Source: CAZMGV01 sp964621525 [NCBI: uncultured bacterium]
GTDB taxonomy: Bacteria > JAGRBM01
Length of the DNA: 64,000 nucleotides
Assembly: GCA_964621525.1 (NCBI GenBank)
Contig: CAZUMS010000003.1
Coordinates: 120,141 to 184,140 of the forward strand
Direction of reading: 5' to 3'
The translations under genes and the position numbers were made by a program. Positions within the stretch are counted from its first letter, which is position 1; each line of letters opens with the position of its first letter. Below, one piece after another: positions 55,577 through 62,819 of this stretch. Under the pieces are notes generated by a model. It did not search any database and was not told where the DNA came from. It was given only the letters and a program-made list of their open reading frames with translations.

Positions 55577-56533
55577 CTAGCCGAGCGTTTCTTCCCAGTC
55601 GCGCACGATCCGGTCCGAAAAGGGAATTCCGGTGAATTTTTCCAGCTCCACGAGACAGGTAGGCGAGGTGACGTTCACTTCGGTGAGATAGCCGCCGATC
55701 ACGTCGAGGCCGACGAAGAACAGCCCCTGCTCGACGAGGAACGGGGCGAGCTGTTCGACCATCGCCCGCTCCGGTTTCGTCACGGTGGATTTCACCGCGC
55801 GGCCGCCGGCGGCGAGATTGGAGCGCACTTCGCCCCGGCCCGCCACGCGGTTCACCGCACCGATGGGCTGCCCGAGCCAGACCAGGATCCGCTTGTCGCC
55901 CTTCTTGACCGCAGGGAGATAACGCTGGGCCATGACGGGCCGCGTCCCGCGTTCGGTCATTTCTTCCCAGATCACGCCCCGGTTGTCGCCATTGAGGCGC
56001 CAGAGATAGACCCCCCGGCCGGCGAATCCGTCGATGGGTTTCAGCACGATCTTTCCGCCCTGCTCCCGGCAGAAGGCGTCGAGGTCTTCCCGCCGTGACG
56101 TCACGATCGTGGGCGGCACCAGGTCCGGGAACCTGAGGGCGAACAGCTTCTCGCTCGCCGCACGGATTCCCTCCGGGTCGTTGATCACGGGAGCCTCGCA
56201 GTAGTCCAGCATCCAGAGGGCGTGCAGGTAACGGGCGTCCACGGGCGGGTCCTTGCGCATCAGCACAAGGTCCACCTCGCGGCTCGAAACCGTCACCGGC
56301 CGCCCGCGCAGGGTGTAGAACGGAAGGCGGGGCCGTGCCGGCGTTCCCTGGTCGATCTTCGCTTCCTGAAGCGTGAAATACAGCGTGCCGTCCCGGACCG
56401 TGAGGCCGCCCGGAGTTGCCACATAGGTCCGGTGGCCGCGCCGGCCGGCGCTCTCCAGCAGACGGAGCGTCGTGTCGTGATGCGGCGTCAGCGCGTCGAG
56501 GGGATCGATGATGGCGGCGATGCGGAGCGGCAT
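55577..56533 (-). CDS. gshB: Glutathione synthetase-like ATP-grasp enzyme
   Basis: The 318-residue protein resembles prokaryotic glutathione synthetase, which joins gamma-glutamylcysteine and glycine. I-A-A-I-I-D-P-L-D at the N terminus, R-K-D-P-P-V-D near 80, V-I-N-D-P-E-G-I-R near 105, K-P-I-D-G-F-A-G-R-G-V near 165 and E-V-N-V-T-S-P-T near 290 are the expected ATP-grasp and substrate elements. The family length is about 315, which supports ATG 56533 and excludes the longer frame that would overlap the divergent TetR gene. It is co-oriented with ackA 42 bases downstream. No gshA is in the window. Confidence 0.85.
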   Translation of the reverse strand: MPLRIAAIIDPLDALTPHHDTTLRLLESAGRRGHRTYVATPGGLTVRDGTLYFTLQEAKIDQGTPARPRLPFYTLRGRPVTVSSREVDLVLMRKDPPVDARYLHALWMLDYCEAPVINDPEGIRAASEKLFALRFPDLVPPTIVTSRREDLDAFCREQGGKIVLKPIDGFAGRGVYLWRLNGDNRGVIWEEMTERGTRPVMAQRYLPAVKKGDKRILVWLGQPIGAVNRVAGRGEVRSNLAAGGRAVKSTVTKPERAMVEQLAPFLVEQGLFFVGLDVIGGYLTEVNVTSPTCLVELEKFTGIPFSDRIVRDWEETLG

Positions 56534-56643
56534 GGAACCGGCAGGGTTGAATCGGACGGGCGGAGGATCAAGCGGAGCGCCGAGGGGTCCCCGTTGCACC
56601 GGCGCTCCGCCGGTGGCTAGCGTGCCTTCCGGTAAATCACCCC

Positions 56644-57255
56644 ATGCCCCAGCTCTCACCAGAACTCCAGGAACACCGGCACAAGAAGCTCTTGCGCTCG
56701 GCCATCGAGGTGTTCGCCGAGAAGGGCTTCCACGAGACGTCGGTGGACGACATCCTCGCCAAGGCAGGCATCGCGCGCGGGACCTTTTACCGGTATTTCG
56801 ATTCCAAGCGCGACTGCTTCAGCGAGGCGCTGGACTACTTCTTCGGCTGGCTGACGGAGCGGATCCGGCCGCTCGACATCTCGGAGCTCTCGGCCGAACA
56901 GTACCGCGCCCAGTTCCAGATGCTGGCGAAGGCGATGCTGTCCAACTCCGACTACCGGAAGTTCACCCGCCTCATTCTCGTCGAGGCGCCCACCCTTGGG
57001 CCCGACTTCCGGGACAAGATCGACCGGTTCTTCGACACCATGGTCGAGCTGATCGCGGGCTACATCAAGAAGGCCGTTGCCAAGGGGCGCGTCCGGCCCA
57101 TCGACCCGGTAGTGGCGGCCCACAGCATCCTGGGGCTCGCCAAGGAAGCGCTGCTGCTCTGGTACCGCGCCGATCCGAAGAAGCCGGACATCAACGCCGT
57201 CGCCGAGAACATGCTGCTCTATTCGTTCTACGGAATGCTGCCCGCGGCGGACTGA
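56644..57255 (+). CDS. TetR-family transcription regulator
   Basis: The 203-residue protein has an N-terminal TetR helix-turn-helix: A-I-E-V-F-A-E-K-G-F-H-E-T-S-V-D-D-I-L, then the recognition helix in G-I-A-R-G-T-F-Y-R-Y-F-D-S-K near residues 42-55. The C-terminal ligand domain is helical and unclassified. Relatives with this N-terminal pattern often control fatty-acid metabolism. The target is unknown. The palindromes at 19229 and 61368 are of the size TetR dimers bind, so it is one candidate for their regulator. Its stop abuts the convergent RNase D gene with no gap. Confidence 0.85.
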   Translation: MPQLSPELQEHRHKKLLRSAIEVFAEKGFHETSVDDILAKAGIARGTFYRYFDSKRDCFSEALDYFFGWLTERIRPLDISELSAEQYRAQFQMLAKAMLSNSDYRKFTRLILVEAPTLGPDFRDKIDRFFDTMVELIAGYIKKAVAKGRVRPIDPVVAAHSILGLAKEALLLWYRADPKKPDINAVAENMLLYSFYGMLPAAD

Positions 57256-58428
57256 TCACCCCGCCGGGTACATCTTCACCTTGCGGGTGGCGGGGTCGAG
57301 CCCGACGGCCGAGCGGCCCGAGAGCAGGTCGATAAAATCCTTCCCCAGAAGATCGCGCCGCCAGCCTTTCAGGACCGGAGAGCCGTCGCCGTGGGCCGCG
57401 TCCGGGCCGCCGCGCACGAGCGCCTTCAGCATGGAGCGCGTGGCGAGCACCTCGGTGGCGATGTCCGCTTCCTTGGCGCGGGTCTGGACGAACGCCTGGA
57501 GAAGATTCACCGAAGCATCGAGCCCCTGCTCCACCGGGTCCGGCTTCTGGGTCTGCGGCCATTCGGCCTCGGGGAGTTTCAGCGCCCGCTGGATGGCCGA
57601 CAGAACGCCGGGGGCAATGCGGGAGAGTTCCTGCGGATGAATCCCCCGGATCTGCGCCAGCTCGTTCTCGCTGCGGGGCATCCGCTTGGCGGCGGCGAGA
57701 ATCACGTCGTCCTTCACGAGGAAGTGGGGCCGGACGTCCCTTGCCCTCGCCTCGATCTCGCGCCAGGCGGCGATCTCCCGGAGCACGGCGAGTTCCTTGC
57801 GGCCGAGATTCCCCGCCCGCCGGATATCCAGATACACCTCGTACGGATCGGGGTCCCGGTACTGGTCCGGCTCCACCGAGAGGGCGAACTCCTCCGCCGC
57901 CCACGGGCCGCGGCCGAGGCGGCCGAGGTCCCGCTCGAGCCGGCTGTAGACCTCGAGAAGGTGCGTCACGTCGCCGACGGCGTACTCCACCTGCCGTGCC
58001 GTAAGCGGCCGCTTCAGCCAGTCGGTGTAGGTTTCGGTCTTGTCGAGCTTGCGGCCGAGCGTGCTCTCCACCAGCGGCCCGTAACCCACCTGCGGGCCGT
58101 AGCCGAGGAAACTCGCCGCGATCTGCGTGTCGAACACGTTCGCGGGCAGGCCGCCCCCCTGGCGGAGCAGGATCTTCCAGTCCATGCCGCCCGCATGGAC
58201 GATGACTTTCAGCTTTTTATCCAGCAGGAGGTCGTAGAGCGGCGAGAGGTCCTTGAACGCCAGCGGATCGACCGCCCCCGAGGGGCCGTCCGGCGCGGCG
58301 ATCTGCACGAGCCCGAGCCGGGGCCAGTAGGTGCGTTCGAACACGAACTCCGTATCGAAGCCCACGACGCCCGCTTCGCGGATTTCGCGGCAGAGCTGGA
58401 GCAGGTGTTTTTCGTCCGAAACGAGCAC
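57256..58428 (-). CDS. rnd: Ribonuclease D
   Basis: This is a 390-residue 3'-5' exoribonuclease of the DEDD family, involved in trimming tRNA and other stable RNA. The exonuclease motifs are F-D-T-E-F (Asp and Glu of motif I) near residue 25, H-A-G-G-M-D-W (motif II) near 80 and Y-A-V-G-D-V-T-H-L-L (DEDDy tyrosine and Asp) near 150. Two HRDC domains follow. I chose GTG 58428, with GGAG five bases upstream. GTG 58434 and TTG 58461 are possible. It lies divergent from the DNA methyltransferase gene. Confidence 0.88.
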   Translation of the reverse strand: MLVSDEKHLLQLCREIREAGVVGFDTEFVFERTYWPRLGLVQIAAPDGPSGAVDPLAFKDLSPLYDLLLDKKLKVIVHAGGMDWKILLRQGGGLPANVFDTQIAASFLGYGPQVGYGPLVESTLGRKLDKTETYTDWLKRPLTARQVEYAVGDVTHLLEVYSRLERDLGRLGRGPWAAEEFALSVEPDQYRDPDPYEVYLDIRRAGNLGRKELAVLREIAAWREIEARARDVRPHFLVKDDVILAAAKRMPRSENELAQIRGIHPQELSRIAPGVLSAIQRALKLPEAEWPQTQKPDPVEQGLDASVNLLQAFVQTRAKEADIATEVLATRSMLKALVRGGPDAAHGDGSPVLKGWRRDLLGKDFIDLLSGRSAVGLDPATRKVKMYPAG

Positions 58429-58516
58429 GGGCACTCCATAGCCGGTCCCGGCGGGTAACAAAACCCTGTACCTTTTCCCCGCTTCGTTGTACTAGACTCG
58501 GGGCCGGACCCTCCCC

Positions 58517-59764
58517 ATGCCGAAAACCGCAGCCGCCATCTCCAGCCGGAGCTTTGCCGAGGATCTGGAATCGTTCCGGAAGTTCCGGAAGAAGACCCGC
58601 CTGGGGACTCTCACGGCCGGAAATTCGTCGGTCCCGGTGTTCACCAACGAGTTCTGGACCCGCCAGCAGCGGGCGGCCCATTCGCTGCACGAGATCAGCT
58701 ACCGGGCCTGCTTCAAGCCCCAGCTTCCGGCGTTTTTCATCGACCGGCTCACCCGCCCCGGCGACACCGTCTACGACCCGTTCATGGGCCGGGGCACTAC
58801 GCCGCTCGAGGCGGCGCTCCGGGGCCGCGTGCCGTCCGGGAACGACATCAACCCCCTGAGCCGGGTGCTCGTGGAGCCGCGCCTCTGCCCGCCGGAGCCG
58901 GAGGCCATTACCCGCCGCCTGTCGGAACTGGATTTCGGCCGTCCGCGTACTCTGCGCGAAGATCTTCTGGCGTTCTATCACCCCGAAACCCTCGCGGCGG
59001 TCTGCGCCCTCAGGGACCACTTCCTGAGGCGCGAAGCGGACGGGACGATGGACGCCGCCGACCGGTGGCTCCGCATGGTCGCGGTGAACCGGCTCACGGG
59101 CCACTCGCCGGGGTTTTTCTCCGTCTACACGATGCCGCCCAACCAGGCCGTGTCGGTCGAGTCGCAGCTCCGGATCAATGCCGCCCGCCGGCAGACACCT
59201 CCCTTCCGGGACGTGAAGGCCATCATGCTCCGCAAGAGCCTCATGCTCCTCAAGGGTCTCACGGACGCGGAGCGCCGGACACTCGCTGCCGTGGATCGCC
59301 GCGCCCGCTTCACAACGGGACCCGCTGCACGGACGCCGGGGATTGCCTCCGCCTCGGTGGCGCTCGCCGTCACCTCGCCGCCGTTTCTCGACGTCGTGCA
59401 GTACGCCTCGGACAACTGGCTGAGGTGCTGGTTCTGCGGCATCGATCCGGACGCAGTGCCGATCACCATGACAAAGCGGCTGGAGGACTGGAAGACGGAG
59501 ATGACCGCCGTCCTCAGGGAGTTGCGCCGGGTGCTCCGGCCCGGCGGCTACGCGGCTTTCGAGGTGGGCGAAGTCCGCAGCGGCAGGATCCGGCTTGAGG
59601 AAACCGTCATCCCGGCCGGCGAAGACGCCGGGCTCGAACCCGTGCTCGTCCTCATCAACGCCCAGAAGTTCACCAAGACGGCCAACTGCTGGGGCGTGGA
59701 CAATAACGCCAAGGGCACAAACACGAACCGCGTCGTCCTGCTGAGAAAGCCGCTCAGGGGCTGA
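58517..59764 (+). CDS. Orphan DNA (N4/N6) methyltransferase-like protein
   Basis: The 415-residue protein has both motifs of amino-group DNA methyltransferases: the SAM-binding D-P-F-M-G-R-G-T-T-P-L-E-A at residues 87-99 and the catalytic T-S-P-P-F at 286-290. In the common beta class TSPPY precedes DPFxGxGTT; here the order is reversed, with nearly 190 residues between. V-L-R-P-G-G-Y-A follows as expected for a Rossmann core. No restriction endonuclease or specificity gene is next to it, so it is an orphan methylase or a relative acting on another nucleic acid. It starts at ATG 58517, divergent from rnd. Confidence 0.75.
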   Translation: MPKTAAAISSRSFAEDLESFRKFRKKTRLGTLTAGNSSVPVFTNEFWTRQQRAAHSLHEISYRACFKPQLPAFFIDRLTRPGDTVYDPFMGRGTTPLEAALRGRVPSGNDINPLSRVLVEPRLCPPEPEAITRRLSELDFGRPRTLREDLLAFYHPETLAAVCALRDHFLRREADGTMDAADRWLRMVAVNRLTGHSPGFFSVYTMPPNQAVSVESQLRINAARRQTPPFRDVKAIMLRKSLMLLKGLTDAERRTLAAVDRRARFTTGPAARTPGIASASVALAVTSPPFLDVVQYASDNWLRCWFCGIDPDAVPITMTKRLEDWKTEMTAVLRELRRVLRPGGYAAFEVGEVRSGRIRLEETVIPAGEDAGLEPVLVLINAQKFTKTANCWGVDNNAKGTNTNRVVLLRKPLRG

Positions 59765-59780
59765 CCCGGCCGGCGCCTGT

Positions 59781-61238
59781 TCAGCGGATGTTGTACCGCT
59801 CCCGGATTCCCGGTTCCTGCTCGTCCATCTCCTTGTGGTCCAGGATCACGGTGGTGTTGTTCTCGAGCAGGATTTCCACGTAGGTGCGGTCGTCCGGCGG
59901 ATTGAGATACCGGCTCACGTCCTCGAGGCTCGTGATCTTCTGGCCGTTCACCTCCATGACCCGGAGGTTTTTCACCTGGCGTTCGTAACCCCGGTTCACG
60001 GGGGCGTTCAGCACCTGCGAGATCACGACCAGTTCCTTGAGCCCCTCGTCGCCCACGAGGCGGTTCGCGTAATTGCGGAGCGAGACCGGCGTGCGCTCGT
60101 CGTCCTCGCCGCCGCCGAAGGTCCACAGGTAGACGGGTTCCACCGCGAGAAACACGAGTCCGCCCGCCACCACGTACCGGGGCGGCAGGTCGTAGCGGGG
60201 CATGTCGGGGATCAGCGTCGTCACGTAGGGTTTCAGGCTGATGTCGAGGGTGCGCTTCTCGCCCGCCCGGAGGATCTCGGCCCTCAGCGTGTCGCCCACG
60301 GCCTTGGACGAGAGCACGTAGCTGAAGCCGATGGTCGAGTCCTTGCGGAAGTTGATCCGGCTGTCGTTGAAGACGGTTTTGCCGTCCACGGACAGGATCA
60401 CGTCGTCCACCTGCAATACACCATCGGCCGACGATCCCATGGCGATCTCCCGCACGCGGATGCCCGACTGGCCGGGCTGCATCTTCAGGGAGGCCCGCTG
60501 GGCGTCGTTTTCGAGCGTCTGGAAGGTGAAGCCAAGGTTCGTGATGCCCCCGATCGTGCCATCAGCGGCGTCTTTCAGGAACTGCTGGACGACGATCGTC
60601 GGCACGAAATAGCCGAGCCCCTCGCCGCTCCGGTTCCCCTGTGTGGCGACGCCCAGGCACTCGCCCGTGCTGTCGGAGAACACCGGGCCGCCGGAATTGC
60701 CCGGGTTCAGGGCCGCGTCGGTCTGGACCAGCAGGTTCGGCAGGCGGCTGTGGGCGTAGGGGAGAATGTCGATGCGCGAGACGACGCCCTCGGTGTAGGA
60801 AATCTGGCGGCCGCCTGCCGGATAGCCGACGGTGACGACTTTCTGCCGGTGCTCGGGCAGGTCGCCGAAGGCGATCTGCTTCGCGCCCCTGGCCGCCGAG
60901 GGATCCTTGAGCCGGATCAGCGCCAGGTCCACCTGATGGTTCACGGCGAGAACTTCCGCCTCGACCTTGTCCGGTTTCCCGGGGATTTCGACCTCGAGAT
61001 AGGTCGAGTTCGCCACGCAGTGGCCGTTGGTGAGGATTCCCTCCTTGATGAAAAAGCCGGAGCAGGTGGAGGATTTCGTGGCGAGCTTCGTCCACGGCTG
61101 GGTGAGGTTCCAGTACTGGGACGTGATGTAGACCTTCACGACCGAGTTGCTCTGGCGGGTGAGGTCGGCCGCCCGGAGGCCGGCGGGAACCGACAGGGTG
61201 AGGGAGAGACAGAACAGCAGACGGCGCGCCATCTTCAT
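59781..61238 (-). CDS. Deg/HtrA protease resembling plant Deg9/10
   Basis: The 485-residue serine protease has a signal peptide (to about residue 23) and a trypsin-like domain with His73 in N-G-H-C-V, Asp104 in Q-V-D-L-A-L-I and Ser182 in N-P-G-N-S-G-G-P-V. A PDZ domain (about 235-320) follows, then a C-terminal part with L-V-V-I-S-Q-V-L-N-x-x-x-N-x-G-Y-E-R and V-M-E-V-N-G. These C-terminal phrases and the Arg-rich R-Y-N-I end recall plant Deg9/Deg10 more than bacterial DegP. It should act in the periplasm. ATG 61238 gives a clean signal peptide. It is divergent from the diiron gene across a strong palindrome. Confidence 0.85.
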   Translation of the reverse strand: MKMARRLLFCLSLTLSVPAGLRAADLTRQSNSVVKVYITSQYWNLTQPWTKLATKSSTCSGFFIKEGILTNGHCVANSTYLEVEIPGKPDKVEAEVLAVNHQVDLALIRLKDPSAARGAKQIAFGDLPEHRQKVVTVGYPAGGRQISYTEGVVSRIDILPYAHSRLPNLLVQTDAALNPGNSGGPVFSDSTGECLGVATQGNRSGEGLGYFVPTIVVQQFLKDAADGTIGGITNLGFTFQTLENDAQRASLKMQPGQSGIRVREIAMGSSADGVLQVDDVILSVDGKTVFNDSRINFRKDSTIGFSYVLSSKAVGDTLRAEILRAGEKRTLDISLKPYVTTLIPDMPRYDLPPRYVVAGGLVFLAVEPVYLWTFGGGEDDERTPVSLRNYANRLVGDEGLKELVVISQVLNAPVNRGYERQVKNLRVMEVNGQKITSLEDVSRYLNPPDDRTYVEILLENNTTVILDHKEMDEQEPGIRERYNIR

Positions 61239-61367
61239 GCGGATCGTTTTCCTTTCGGGAAAGCTGTGAGGATTTGCAGGGTTCAGTCTGGTTTCCGGGG
61301 CGGAGACAGGCAAACCAACGTTAAAACGGCTTGAGATTCGGAACCGGGCGGATTAATGAACCCCACT

Positions 61368-61387
61368 CGCTGACGTGCGCGTCAGCG
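61368..61387. promoter_or_regulatory. 20-bp palindrome between Deg and diiron genes
   Basis: CGCTGACG (61368-61375) and CGTCAGCG (61380-61387) are perfect 8-bp arms around TGCG. The core TGAC-N6-GTCA is the same as in the acyl-CoA gene operator at 19230-19243. It lies 40 bases before the diiron gene start and fits an operator for a dimeric repressor. Confidence 0.5.
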
Positions 61388-61427
61388 ATACCGACGGGCC
61401 GCACGGCGGCCTTTTCGAGGTGACCGG

Positions 61428-62375
61428 ATGGATCTTCAGCGGATGCTCGAGCGCTGCCGGCGCGGCCAGTGGAACGTCGAGGATTTCGATTTCACGGGCA
61501 AGCCCATCGCCCTCAGCCGGTTCGACGAGATCGAGATCTGCCAGGCGTTCACGAACCTCATCTACGTGGAGCGGATTGCCGGCCTCACCTTCCTCGAACT
61601 CTCCCGCAAGGTCCAGGACCCTAACCTCAAGGCGATCTACGAGAGTTTCCACACGGACGAGGTGCGTCACTCGGTCGCCGTCGCCAAGCTCGCCGATTAC
61701 TTCAACGTCCATGACTACAAGATCTACACGCCTGACCAGCGGCTCACGATGCTGATCCGCTACATCACGCGGACGATCCAGGAGATCAACCCGGCCTTCG
61801 CCTCGGCGATGGTGACGCTCGGCGAGCTGGTGCTGGACGTGGCGCTGCTCCGGGCCGTGAACGACTACGTGGACGATCCGCTCTCCCGCGCCGTGATCGA
61901 GAAGATCAACCAGGACGAGTCGCGCCACATCGCCATGGACTTCTACCTGATGGAGGAGTTCGGCAAGCAGGAGGCGGAGCCGCCGTCGGCGAAGGAACTC
62001 GCCGCCATGATGACGGACCTGAACCTGTTCGGCTCGCTCACCTGGGCGCTCCTCTTTTTCGGCGACTTCTTCTCCCGTGTCGTCGCCGTCATGGACCCGG
62101 AAGCCGTCCGTTTCATCGAGGCCCAGTCCCGGTTCCGGATGCTCGGCCGCAAGAACTCCGACATCGCCAAGAACCGGGGCTACCGGATTCTCCTGAACCT
62201 CTCGAATGCGCTCCGGGAGATATTCCCCCGCTACAAGGCGGTGAGCCACACCCTCAAGTTCGGCGTTCAGGGACAGATCGCCCGGGCAGAGGCCCGCGGC
62301 GAGAAGGCCCCGTACAAGCCCGGACGCCCGTCGGACGAGAAAAGCGCCGTCGATCTCGCCCTCGAGATGAACTGA
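61428..62375 (+). CDS. Ferritin-like diiron protein
   Basis: The 315-residue protein has the four-helix diiron ligand set: Glu48, Glu78-x-x-His81, Glu133 and Glu164-x-x-His167. This is the pattern of ferritin-like oxidases and oxygenases such as AurF-type N-oxygenases, acyl-ACP desaturases and related enzymes. The specific reaction cannot be told. An oxygen-dependent step on a lipid or amine substrate is possible. About 100 residues follow the diiron domain, mostly helical and ending in a basic tail. ATG 61428 is the start; a GAGG sequence lies about eight bases upstream. It is closed by a hairpin terminator. Confidence 0.75.
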   Translation: MDLQRMLERCRRGQWNVEDFDFTGKPIALSRFDEIEICQAFTNLIYVERIAGLTFLELSRKVQDPNLKAIYESFHTDEVRHSVAVAKLADYFNVHDYKIYTPDQRLTMLIRYITRTIQEINPAFASAMVTLGELVLDVALLRAVNDYVDDPLSRAVIEKINQDESRHIAMDFYLMEEFGKQEAEPPSAKELAAMMTDLNLFGSLTWALLFFGDFFSRVVAVMDPEAVRFIEAQSRFRMLGRKNSDIAKNRGYRILLNLSNALREIFPRYKAVSHTLKFGVQGQIARAEARGEKAPYKPGRPSDEKSAVDLALEMN

Positions 62376-62413
62376 ACGCCGGTCCCCCAACTGGACCCGA
62401 AAACCCTGTTTGG

Positions 62414-62454
62414 GGCTTCCCCGGCTGCCGGGGAGCCCGTTGTGCCTTGTTTTC
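62414..62454 (+). terminator. Terminator after the diiron gene
   Basis: GGGCT-t-CCCCGG (62414-62425) pairs with CCGGGG-A-GCCC (62429-62439) in a long GC-rich stem with one bulge, followed by a T-rich stretch ending in TTTT (62451-62454). Confidence 0.55.
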
Positions 62455-62768
62455 GGGCACCTGCCGGACCTGACTTAACTGTCAAATTGGAACGCCCTCG
62501 AATACTTATTAAGTAATTGATATTACTAGAGATTATGCCTGTGGATTATTTTCAGAGAAACTTGCCCAGAAAATCGGCGAAACGGTTGAATGGTCTTTCG
62601 GCGGTCGTCTAGTTTTTCGGCCGGGTGGTGAAGCGCGGCCGGGATTAATCAGTCACGGATCTCGCGAACAGTCTTTATCAGGGAACGACGGTCCGCTTCC
62701 ACATCCGCATGGAACTTCGGCCAAAGGATCAAGGCCACCGCCTGTGTTGCCTCGATCAGAGTTGGTAA
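62455..62768 (+). other. Gene-free region, possible small RNA
   Basis: About 310 bases with no convincing protein frame. The left part (62480-62560) is strikingly AT-rich and holds TGAC-ttaact-GTCA (62471-62484) and the perfect repeat AGTAAT-tgat-ATTACT (62512-62527), like a regulated promoter. The right end runs straight into a strong plus-strand terminator although no plus-strand coding gene ends there. A non-coding transcript is the simplest explanation. I see no match to tRNA, tmRNA or SRP RNA. Confidence 0.35.
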
Positions 62769-62813
62769 GACGCCCCGGACACTTCGGCGAGTATCCGGGG
62801 CGTCGTCTTTTTT
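62769..62813 (+). terminator. Strong orphan intrinsic terminator
   Basis: GACGCCCCGGA (62769-62779) and TCCGGGGCGTC (62794-62804) form a perfect 11-bp stem, followed by GTC and TTTTTT (62808-62813). The T-run is on the plus strand. No T-run serves the minus-strand gene that ends at 62820. Confidence 0.8.
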
Positions 62814-62819
62814 CCGGCG

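Noticed and set aside
58517-59764. Methyltransferase considered as part of a restriction-modification or phage-defence island
   Set aside because: Neighbours are RNase D and a Deg protease. No nuclease, helicase or specificity gene is adjacent.
62535-62612. 25-codon frame starting M-P-V-D-Y-F in the gap before the orphan terminator
   Set aside because: The ribosome-binding site is weak, the codon use is unlike its neighbours and the stop lies 150 bases before the terminator. A non-coding RNA fits better.
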